Assembly (NCBI GenBank): GCA_030152585.1
Contig: JASLJC010000081.1
Coordinates: 1-6,211, forward strand
From: Savagea sp.
Lineage (GTDB): Bacteria; Bacillota; Bacilli; Bacillales_A; Planococcaceae
DNA length: 6,211 nucleotides
Direction of reading: 5' to 3'
Shown here piece after piece: positions 1-5,672 of the stretch. A program made the position numbers and the translations under genes. Within the stretch, counting starts at the first letter, position 1; every line of letters begins with the position of its first letter. The notes beneath the pieces are model-generated. The model had not been told where the DNA came from. It was given only the letters and a program-made list of their open reading frames with translations, and made no database searches.

Positions 1-1
1 T

Positions 2-1039
<1,038 letters not shown>

Positions 1040-1078
1040 TTTTTACTTTTTGGTTTTACACAACGTTAACGTTAAACG

Positions 1079-1124
1079 AAAAGAGGACATCGCATCCCGG
1101 CCGGAGCGATCGTCCTCTTTTTTT
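1079..1124 (+). terminator. Intrinsic terminator after tuf
   Basis: The stem AAAAGAGGAC + ATCGC (1079-1093) pairs with GCGAT + GTCCTC + TTTT (1106-1121), with one unpaired C at 1111. An inner TCC/GGA stem (1095-1097/1103-1105), with an unpaired A at 1094, caps it with a CGGCC loop. Seven T residues (1118-1124) follow the GC-rich part. Because the left arm begins with A residues, the element could work in both directions, but the only nearby gene it can end is tuf. It should largely separate tuf transcription from the S10 cluster, although read-through cannot be excluded from sequence. Confidence 0.95.
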
Positions 1125-1277
1125 GATCCATATCATTGTGAAGTCGTACGTGTTAAATGGAAAGAAAAGCACCGTTGAAGAGATAAAGTAGATGTCGTAA
1201 TGTGAGACGTATAACGACTCATTACAGAAAATAGAATAAGGGTAAAAGAAAAAATAAAAATTTTAAGCAGTGAAAAC
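1125..1277. other. Non-coding spacer upstream of promoter P1
   Basis: No convincing gene is seen here. The first part has only weak dyads, for example GTAATG (1197-1202) with CATTAC (1220-1225). The last third is very A-rich, with A-tracts over roughly 1243-1264, placed just upstream of the P1 -35 box at 1278. This A/T-tract block is in the right place for an UP element contacting the RNA polymerase alpha C-terminal domain; that role is inferred from composition and position only. The rest holds nothing I recognise. Confidence 0.5.
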
Positions 1278-1306
1278 TTGCAATTCTAATTGATTCATCA
1301 TATAAT
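1278..1306 (+). promoter_or_regulatory. Candidate sigma-A promoter P1 of the S10 cluster
   Basis: TTGCAA (1278-1283) and a perfect TATAAT (1301-1306) are separated by 17 nt, the optimal spacing for the housekeeping sigma factor. An A-tract-rich stretch lies upstream. The start of transcription would be about 1312-1314, giving a leader of about 195 nt before rpsJ. An 8-bp inverted repeat, TTCTAATT (1284-1291) and AATTAGAA (1304-1311), overlaps the -10 box. The promoter lies beyond the tuf terminator, so it can drive the S10 genes independently of tuf. Confidence 0.75.
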
Positions 1307-1318
1307 TAGAAAGGTCAA

Positions 1319-1397
1319 ATAGACAACGGAAGAGAATTTCGCTTAAAAAAGGTTGCGAGGTTCTTTTTATTTGTGTATAATGGTGAATGTTGTCTAT
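1319..1397 (+). promoter_or_regulatory. Nested hairpin in the P1 leader, terminator-like (candidate attenuator)
   Basis: A 14-bp stem with four G-U pairs forms between 1329-1342 (GAAGAGAATTTCGC) and 1355-1368 (GCGAGGTTCTTTTT), with a 12-nt loop. The 3' arm runs into TTTTTATTTGTG, so the shape resembles an intrinsic terminator whose U-tract partly pairs with the A-rich left arm. Outside it, ATAGACAAC (1319-1327) pairs perfectly with GTTGTCTAT (1389-1397). Only transcripts from P1 contain both arms. The pairing is seen directly in the sequence; action as an attenuator, processing signal or binding site is inference. The structure also spans the P2 promoter. Confidence 0.5.
1353..1381 (+). promoter_or_regulatory. 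Candidate sigma-A promoter P2 of the S10 cluster
   Basis: TTGCGA (1353-1358) and a perfect TATAAT (1376-1381) are 17 nt apart. Transcription would start near 1387-1388, giving a leader of about 120 nt before rpsJ. The -35 box lies in the loop and 3' arm of the P1 leader hairpin. No extended -10 TGn is present. P1 and P2 are tandem and both point to rpsJ, which suits a very strongly expressed ribosomal protein cluster. Confidence 0.75.
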
Positions 1398-1447
1398 GGC
1401 TGCGATGAAGCGAAAGGTTGTTGACACACCCGGCCGCATTGCCATGG
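1394..1447 (+). promoter_or_regulatory. Leader hairpin upstream of rpsJ
   Basis: CTATGGCTGCG (1394-1404) pairs with CGCA (1435-1438) and GCCATGG (1441-1447), giving 11 bp with one G-U pair, a 2-nt bulge (TT at 1439-1440) and a 30-nt loop. It can form in transcripts from P1 or P2. Its 5' arm shares 1394-1397 with the outer stem of the P1 leader structure, so the two folds exclude each other. The 3' arm includes part of the palindrome TGCCATGGCA (1440-1449). No U-tract follows, so it is not a terminator. A regulatory or mRNA-stability role is inference. Confidence 0.4.
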
Positions 1448-1493
1448 CAGGATGTTGAGAAATTTTCGTGGAGAAGTCTATTAATTAGGCGAG

Positions 1494-1500
1494 AAGGAGG
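1494..1500 (+). promoter_or_regulatory. Ribosome binding site deciding the rpsJ start
   Basis: AAGGAGG, followed by one more G, ends 7 nt before ATG at 1508. It fixes that ATG as the start and rules out the in-frame upstream TTG at 1418, which would add 30 residues unlike any S10. Confidence 0.95.
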
Positions 1501-1507
1501 GAAAATA

Positions 1508-1816
1508 ATGGCAAAACAAAAAATTCGTATTCGTTTAAAAGCATACGACCACCGTGTGCTCGATCAATCAGCTGAAAAAATTGTTGAAACAGCGAAACGT
1601 TCAGGTGCAGAAGTTTCGGGTCCAATCCCACTTCCAACAGAACGTTCAGTATTCACAGTTTTACGTTCAGTACACATTTACAAAGATGCGCGTGAGCAAT
1701 TCGAAATGCGTACACATAAACGTTTAATCGATATCGTTAAACCAACACCAAAAACGGTAGATGCGCTCATGAAGCTCGACTTACCAGCAGGTGTAGATAT
1801 CGAAATTAAACTTTAA
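1508..1816 (+). CDS. rpsJ: 30S ribosomal protein S10
   Basis: S10 is a small-subunit protein of the 30S head; in bacteria it also acts as NusE in transcription antitermination complexes with NusB. The product is 102 aa, the usual length in Bacilli. Hallmarks are MAKQKIRIRLKAYDHR (1-16), IVETAKRSGAEVSGPIPLPT (25-44), and REQFEMRTHKRLIDIV (62-77) at the base of the extended loop. The start at 1508 follows an AAGGAGGG ribosome binding site. It is the first gene of the cluster, preceded by two candidate promoters and a structured leader, with 59 nt before rplC. Residue 57, at the loop tip, is Ile where Bacillus and Staphylococcus have Lys and E. coli has Val; substitutions at this site are known to alter tetracycline-class susceptibility. 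Identification is certain. Confidence 0.99.
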   Translation: MAKQKIRIRLKAYDHRVLDQSAEKIVETAKRSGAEVSGPIPLPTERSVFTVLRSVHIYKDAREQFEMRTHKRLIDIVKPTPKTVDALMKLDLPAGVDIEIKL

Positions 1817-1875
1817 TTTCAAACATAAAAAACTACAACATAAAGCATGTTAAATATTTATAGGAGGTGCGACAA

Positions 1876-2496
1876 ATGACCAAAGGAATCTTAGGTAAAA
1901 AATTAGGAATGACTCAAGTTTTCGCTGAAAACGGAGATTTAATTCCAGTTACTGTAATCGAAGTTTCACCAAACGTTGTTCTTCAAAAGAAAACAGTTGA
2001 AACAGACGGTTATGAAGCAATTCAATTAGGGTTTGACGATAAACGCGAATCACTCGCAAACAAACCAGAAAAAGGCCACGTTGCAAAAGCAAACACGGCG
2101 CCTAAGCGCTTCGTTCGCGAAATCCGCGGAGTTGACGTTGAGGAGTATGAAGTTGGTCAGGAAGTCAAAGTTGATGTATTCGAAGAAGGAGAACTCATCA
2201 GCGTAACAGGAGTATCAAAAGGAAAAGGTTTCCAAGGAACGATTAAACGTTTCGGACACGCGTTAGGACCTGCAAGTCACGGTTCACGTTTCCACCGCGC
2301 ACCAGGATCAATCGGTTCTGTTGACGCGCAACGCGTATTCAAAGGACACACAATGCCAGGACGTATGGGCGGAAACACAGTTACAATCAAAAACTTAGAA
2401 ATTGTACGTGTAGATGCAGAGCGTAACGTATTACTCGTTAAAGGTAATATCCCTGGAGCACGCAAATCATTCGTAGAAGTGAAAAGCGCGAAATAA
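1876..2496 (+). CDS. rplC: 50S ribosomal protein L3
   Basis: L3 is an early-assembling large-subunit protein whose long central extension reaches toward the peptidyl transferase centre. The product is 206 aa, close to the usual Bacilli length of about 209. It opens MTKGILGKKLGMTQVF, has SKGKGFQG at 114-121, an extended loop around 126-165 (HGSRFHRAPGSIG, then MPGRMGG) and the family C-terminus LEIVRVDAERNVLLVKGNIPGA. The start is ATG 1876, 7 nt after TAGGAGGT (1861-1868); the upstream in-frame GTG at 1867 lies inside that ribosome binding site and is rejected. TAA is followed at once by TAG. The loop reads GHALGPASHGSRFHR, unlike the Bacillus GQSRGPMAHGSRYHR, which helps to set this organism apart from Bacillus itself. 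Confidence 0.98.
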   Translation: MTKGILGKKLGMTQVFAENGDLIPVTVIEVSPNVVLQKKTVETDGYEAIQLGFDDKRESLANKPEKGHVAKANTAPKRFVREIRGVDVEEYEVGQEVKVDVFEEGELISVTGVSKGKGFQGTIKRFGHALGPASHGSRFHRAPGSIGSVDAQRVFKGHTMPGRMGGNTVTIKNLEIVRVDAERNVLLVKGNIPGARKSFVEVKSAK

Positions 2497-2517
2497 TAGT
2501 TGAAAGGAGGAACAATC

Positions 2518-3141
2518 ATGCCAAAATTATCTGTGCTTAGTCAAACAGGATCAGCTGTAGGCGATCTTGAGTTAAACGAAGCAGTATTCGGAATTACACC
2601 GAATGAAGCAGTAATGTTCGAAATGATTATCCAACAACGTGCAGCAATGCGCTCAGGTAATCATAAAGCAAAATCACGCGGAGAAGTATCAGGTGGAGGA
2701 CGCAAACCATGGCGTCAAAAAGGAACTGGACGTGCTCGTCAAGGTTCTATCCGTTCACCACAATGGCGCGGAGGGGGAGTTGTATTCGGACCTACACCAC
2801 GTAGCTATGAATACAAAATGCCTAAAAAAGCTCGCCGTCTTGCATTAATCTCAGCACTTTCAATGAAAGTTGCGAACGAAGAGATGATCGTATTAGACGA
2901 GTTAACTTTCGACGCACCAAAAACGAAAGAGTTCGTAAAAGTTGTCGATGCACTTTCAATCGATAAAAAAGCTCTTTTCGTAACAGCAGAATTAGATGAA
3001 GCAGTTGCAATGTCAGCACGTAACATCCCTGGTATGAAAGTTGTAACAGCGACAGAAATCAACGTACTTGATCTCGTAGGACACGAAAAAGTAGTCTTCA
3101 CGAAATCAGCGATTGAAAAAGTAGAGGAGGTGCTTGGTTAA
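2518..3141 (+). CDS. rplD: 50S ribosomal protein L4
   Basis: L4 is a large-subunit protein whose extended loop lines the peptide exit tunnel. The product is 207 aa, the usual Bacilli length. The loop occupies about residues 44-95 and includes GGGRKPWRQKGTGRARQGS and PQWRGGGVVFGPTPR, both intact. This loop is where macrolide-resistance changes occur in other bacteria; nothing unusual is seen here. The start is ATG 2518, 7 nt after AAAGGAGG (2503-2510). The gene lies 21 nt after rplC, and its TAA shares one base with the rplW ATG. In E. coli L4 represses the S10 operon through the leader; whether that applies here cannot be told from sequence. Confidence 0.98.
   Translation: MPKLSVLSQTGSAVGDLELNEAVFGITPNEAVMFEMIIQQRAAMRSGNHKAKSRGEVSGGGRKPWRQKGTGRARQGSIRSPQWRGGGVVFGPTPRSYEYKMPKKARRLALISALSMKVANEEMIVLDELTFDAPKTKEFVKVVDALSIDKKALFVTAELDEAVAMSARNIPGMKVVTATEINVLDLVGHEKVVFTKSAIEKVEEVLG
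3125..3132 (+). promoter_or_regulatory. Ribosome binding site of rplW inside rplD
   Basis: AGGAGGTG lies in the last codons of rplD and ends 8 nt before the rplW ATG. With the TAATG stop/start overlap it suggests translational coupling of L4 and L23. Confidence 0.9.
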
Positions 3142-3419
3142 TGGAAGCACGCAATGTCATTAAAGGACTGGTCATTACTGAGCGCTCTGCCGAACTTATG
3201 GAAATGAACAAATATACGTTCGAAGTCGATGTAAAAGCGACAAAAACAGACGTAAAAAATGCAATCGAAGAAATTTTTGACGTAAAAGTTGAAAAAGTAA
3301 ACGTTGCAAACTACGGTGGAAAACGTAAACGTATGGGTCGTTATGAAGGACTTACAAACCGTAAACGTAAAGCGGTTGTAACTCTTACAGAAGATTCAGA
3401 CGATATCGATTTCTTCTAA
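3141..3419 (+). CDS. rplW: 50S ribosomal protein L23
   Basis: L23 sits at the mouth of the peptide exit tunnel and is the docking site for trigger factor and part of the SRP contact. The product is 92 aa, near the Bacilli norm of about 91-95. Family features are ITERSAELM (12-20), the KYTFEVDVKATKTDVKNAIEEIFDVKVEKVN core, and KRKRMGRYEGLTNRKRKAVVTL. The start codon overlaps the rplD stop by one base. Two oddities are present. The usual Arg-Pro before the V/I-I-T-E motif is Gly9-Leu10 here. The first 20 codons also use CTG, GTC, GAG, CGC, TCT and GCC more than the rest of the cluster, which prefers GAA, CGT, GCA and TTA. The frame is intact and the rest is conserved, so I regard it as a working gene. 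Confidence 0.97.
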   Translation: MEARNVIKGLVITERSAELMEMNKYTFEVDVKATKTDVKNAIEEIFDVKVEKVNVANYGGKRKRMGRYEGLTNRKRKAVVTLTEDSDDIDFF

Positions 3420-3467
3420 TCCGTTCAACGATACAAAACATAAACTATTATGAAAGGTGGGAATACA

Positions 3468-4307
3468 ATGGTGATCAGAAAATACAAACCAACTACTAAC
3501 GGTCGTCGTAATATGACTTCTTCAACGTTCGAAGAACTTACAACGAACAAACCTGAGAAATCACTTCTCGCACCGAAGAACCGTAAAGCAGGCCGTAACA
3601 ACACAGGTAAAACAATGGTTCGTCACCAAGGTGGAGGCCATAAACGCCAATACCGTATTATCGACTTTAAACGTCGTAAAGATGGAGTCCCAGGACGCGT
3701 TGCAACGATCGAATACGATCCAAACCGTTCGGCTAACATCGCATTAATTCATTACGCAGATGGTGAAAAACGTTATATCCTCGCACCGAAAGGTTTAGAG
3801 GTAGGTATGGAAATTATGTCTGGAGCAGACGCTGATATCCGTACAGGTAACGCATTATCACTCGAAAACATTCCGATGGGTGCAACAATTCACAACATCG
3901 AATTAAAACCAGGACGAGGTGGACAACTCGTACGTTCAGCAGGTACATCAGCACAAGTACTCGGACGTGAAGGGAAATACACACTCGTACGTTTACAATC
4001 AGGAGAAGTTCGCATGATCTTATCTACTTGCCGTGCAACAATCGGACAAGTTGGTAATGAGCAGCACGAACTCATTAACATCGGTAAAGCAGGTCGTTCA
4101 CGTTGGTTAGGCAAACGCCCAGCAGTACGTGGATCTGTAATGAACCCGAACGATCACCCACACGGTGGTGGTGAAGGACGTACACCAATCGGTCTCGTTA
4201 GCCCAGTAACACCTTGGGGTAAACCGACAATTGGATACAAAACACGTAAACGTTCTAAACACTCAAGCAAGTTCATCGTTCGCGGACGTCGCCGTCGTAA
4301 TAAATAA
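3468..4307 (+). CDS. rplB: 50S ribosomal protein L2
   Basis: L2 is needed for subunit association and peptidyl transferase activity. The product is 279 aa, against about 277 in Bacillus. It opens MVIRKYKPTTNGRRNMT; RHQGGGHKRQYR at 52-63 and YDPNRSANIALIHYADGEKRYILAPKGL mark the RNA-binding fold; and the catalytic-site loop NPNDHPHGGGEGR at 226-238 is intact with both His residues (230, 232). The C-terminus is very basic (residues 259-279, ending GRRRRNK). ATG 3468 is chosen because AAAGGTGG (3453-3460) ends 7 nt before it; ATG 3450 lies upstream of that site and adds residues foreign to L2. The 54-nt gap to rpsS holds a strong hairpin. Confidence 0.98.
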   Translation: MVIRKYKPTTNGRRNMTSSTFEELTTNKPEKSLLAPKNRKAGRNNTGKTMVRHQGGGHKRQYRIIDFKRRKDGVPGRVATIEYDPNRSANIALIHYADGEKRYILAPKGLEVGMEIMSGADADIRTGNALSLENIPMGATIHNIELKPGRGGQLVRSAGTSAQVLGREGKYTLVRLQSGEVRMILSTCRATIGQVGNEQHELINIGKAGRSRWLGKRPAVRGSVMNPNDHPHGGGEGRTPIGLVSPVTPWGKPTIGYKTRKRSKHSSKFIVRGRRRRNK

Positions 4308-4308
4308 T

Positions 4309-4341
4309 CGAGTACTACAAGCTAAAATGTTTGTAGTACCG
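4309..4341 (+). other. Strong hairpin in the rplB-rpsS gap, no U-tract
   Basis: GTACTACAA (4312-4320) pairs perfectly with TTGTAGTAC (4331-4339). G-U (4321/4330) and C-G (4322/4329) pairs extend it inward to a 6-nt TAAAAT loop, and C-G and G-C pairs (4309/4341, 4310/4340) extend it outward past a bulged A4311: 13 bp in total. The rpsS ribosome binding site starts 6 nt after it. No T-run follows, so it is not an intrinsic terminator. It may be a processing site, an mRNA stabiliser or a protein-binding site; the role is unknown. Confidence 0.7.
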
Positions 4342-4361
4342 TTACAAAAGGAGGTTTCCCC

Positions 4362-4646
4362 ATGGGTCGCAGTTTGAAAAAAGGACCATTCGTTGACGAG
4401 CATTTAATGAATAAAGTTAAAGCTCAAAAAGACGCTAGCAAAAAAAGTGTAATTAAAACATGGTCACGCCGTTCAACAATTTTCCCGAACTTCATCGGAA
4501 ACACAATCGCTGTTTATGATGGACGTAAACACGTACCTGTATACGTGACTGAAGACATGGTAGGTCACAAATTAGGTGAATTCGTACCAACACGTACATT
4601 CCGTAAACACGGTGTCGAAGAGAAAACAACAGATTTAGGTTTCTAA
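4362..4646 (+). CDS. rpsS: 30S ribosomal protein S19
   Basis: S19 sits in the 30S head, pairs with S13, and its C-terminal tail extends toward the A and P site tRNAs. The product is 94 aa, against 92 in Bacillus. It opens MGRSLKKGPFVDEHLM and contains the conserved block IKTWSRRSTIFPNFIGNTIAVYDG and HVPVYVTEDMVGHKLGEF. The start is ATG 4362, 6 nt after AAGGAGGT (4348-4355). The end aligns without a gap to the usual FKGHVADDKKT as FRKHGVEEKTT, but then finishes DLGF instead of the usual RR, so the basic tail is lost. I see no simple frameshift that would restore a standard tail. The gene is otherwise normal. Confidence 0.98.
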   Translation: MGRSLKKGPFVDEHLMNKVKAQKDASKKSVIKTWSRRSTIFPNFIGNTIAVYDGRKHVPVYVTEDMVGHKLGEFVPTRTFRKHGVEEKTTDLGF

Positions 4647-4666
4647 TTGAGAGGAGGTAGTTCCTA

Positions 4667-5011
4667 ATGCAAAAAGTAAAAGCTACTGCAAGTACGATTC
4701 GTATCGCTCCTCGTAAAGTGAGACTCGTTGTTGATCTTATCCGAGGAAAAGAGGTTGCTGAAGCGATCGCAATTCTTCGCTTAACACCTAAAGCAGCATC
4801 ACCAGTTGTTGAGAAAGTTTTAAAATCAGCAATTGCAAACGCTGAGCACAACTACGAATTAGACGCAGCTAACTTAGTCATTAGCGAGGCTTTCGTTAAC
4901 GAAGGTCCAACTATGAAACGTTTCCGTCCACGCGCACAAGGTCGTGCGAGCGGAATTAACAAACGTACGAGCCACATTACGTTAGTATTATCTGAAAAGA
5001 AGGAGGGGTAA
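4667..5011 (+). CDS. rplV: 50S ribosomal protein L22
   Basis: L22 lines the exit tunnel with L4 through a long beta-hairpin. The product is 114 aa, the usual length. It shows RIAPRKVRLVVDLIRGK (12-28), EKVLKSAIANAEHNYELD (49-66) and the hairpin region about 80-100 with GPTMKRFRPRAQGRA, then SHITLVLSEKKEG. The MKR at 83-85, whose loss gives macrolide resistance in other species, is present. The start is ATG 4667, 8 nt after GAGGAGGT (4651-4658) and 20 nt after rpsS. Its last codons contain the rpsC ribosome binding site, and only 3 nt separate its TAA from the rpsC GTG. Confidence 0.98.
   Translation: MQKVKATASTIRIAPRKVRLVVDLIRGKEVAEAIAILRLTPKAASPVVEKVLKSAIANAEHNYELDAANLVISEAFVNEGPTMKRFRPRAQGRASGINKRTSHITLVLSEKKEG
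5000..5008 (+). promoter_or_regulatory. Ribosome binding site of rpsC inside rplV
   Basis: AAGGAGGGG overlaps the rplV codons for Lys-Glu-Gly and ends 6 nt before GTG at 5015. It supports GTG as the rpsC start and suggests coupled translation of L22 and S3. Confidence 0.9.
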
Positions 5012-5014
5012 TTC

Positions 5015-5671
5015 GTGGGTCAAAAAATTAATCCAAACGGTTTACGAGTAGGTATTATTCGTGACTGGGAATCACGCTGGTATGCTGAGCATGACTACGC
5101 TGATCTCTTACACGAAGACTTAAAAATCCGTGAGTACATTGATACTCGTTTAGCAGACGCATCAGTTTCAACAGTTGAAATCGAACGTGCTGCAAAACGT
5201 ATTAACATTACAATTCACACTGCGAAGCCAGGTATGGTGATCGGAAAAGGCGGTTCAGAAGTAGAAGCACTTCGAAACAACTTAAACGAACTCACTGGCA
5301 AGCGTGTACACATCAACATTGTAGAAATTAAGCGTCCAGACTTAGATGCAAAATTAGTAGCTGAGTCAATCGCTGAGCAATTAGAAAACCGTGTATCATT
5401 CCGTCGTGCACAGAAACAAACGATTCAACGTACAATGCGTTCTGGAGCACAAGGTATTCGTACACAAGTATCTGGTCGTTTAGGCGGAGCAGACATGGCA
5501 CGCCGCGAGCAGTACAGCGTAGGAACAGTTCCACTTCATACTTTACGTGCAGATATCGACTATGCGCACGCAGAAGCAGACACAACATATGGTAAACTCG
5601 GTGTTAAAGTATGGATTTACCGTGGAGTCGTACTTCCTACGAAAAAGAACTCTGAGGAAGGAGGCAAATAA
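5015..5671 (+). CDS. rpsC: 30S ribosomal protein S3
   Basis: S3 lies at the mRNA entry channel of the 30S head and takes part in mRNA unwinding. The product is 218 aa, equal to the Bacillus length. It opens MGQKINPNGLRVGIIRDWESRWYA; the KH domain carries GMVIGKGG at 73-80, followed by the C-terminal domain with FRRAQKQTIQRTMRSGAQGIRTQVSGRLGGADMAR and YGKLGVKVWIYRG. It is the only gene here with a non-ATG start: GTG at 5015 is required to give MGQKINPN and is placed 6 nt after AAGGAGGGG. The end holds the rplP ribosome binding site. All expected motifs are intact. Confidence 0.98.
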   Translation: MGQKINPNGLRVGIIRDWESRWYAEHDYADLLHEDLKIREYIDTRLADASVSTVEIERAAKRINITIHTAKPGMVIGKGGSEVEALRNNLNELTGKRVHINIVEIKRPDLDAKLVAESIAEQLENRVSFRRAQKQTIQRTMRSGAQGIRTQVSGRLGGADMARREQYSVGTVPLHTLRADIDYAHAEADTTYGKLGVKVWIYRGVVLPTKKNSEEGGK

Positions 5672-5672
5672 T

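Noticed and set aside
1263..1445. 60-codon open frame on the minus strand across the S10 promoters
   Set aside because: No ribosome binding site precedes its ATG, the protein resembles nothing I know, and it covers both promoters and the leader hairpins on the other strand.
1421..1449. TTGACA at 1421 as a third promoter
   Set aside because: At 17-nt spacing the -10 position reads ATGGCA, and neighbouring registers are no better; the hexamer lies in the loop of the leader hairpin.
1418..1507. Upstream TTG start that would lengthen S10 by 30 residues
   Set aside because: The added residues do not occur in S10, and the strong AAGGAGG site sits directly before ATG 1508.
4309..4341. Intrinsic terminator between rplB and rpsS
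   Set aside because: The hairpin is strong but is followed by CGTTACAAAAGG, with no run of T, and the operon clearly continues.
4492..4851. 119-codon minus-strand open frame across rpsS and rplV
   Set aside because: It lies antisense to two well-supported ribosomal protein genes and their junction, has no family resemblance, and is best explained by codon bias.
5547..5672. Earlier in-frame start for rplP
   Set aside because: The extra residues overlap rpsC and are not part of L16; AAGGAGG at 5658-5664 places the start at ATG 5673.
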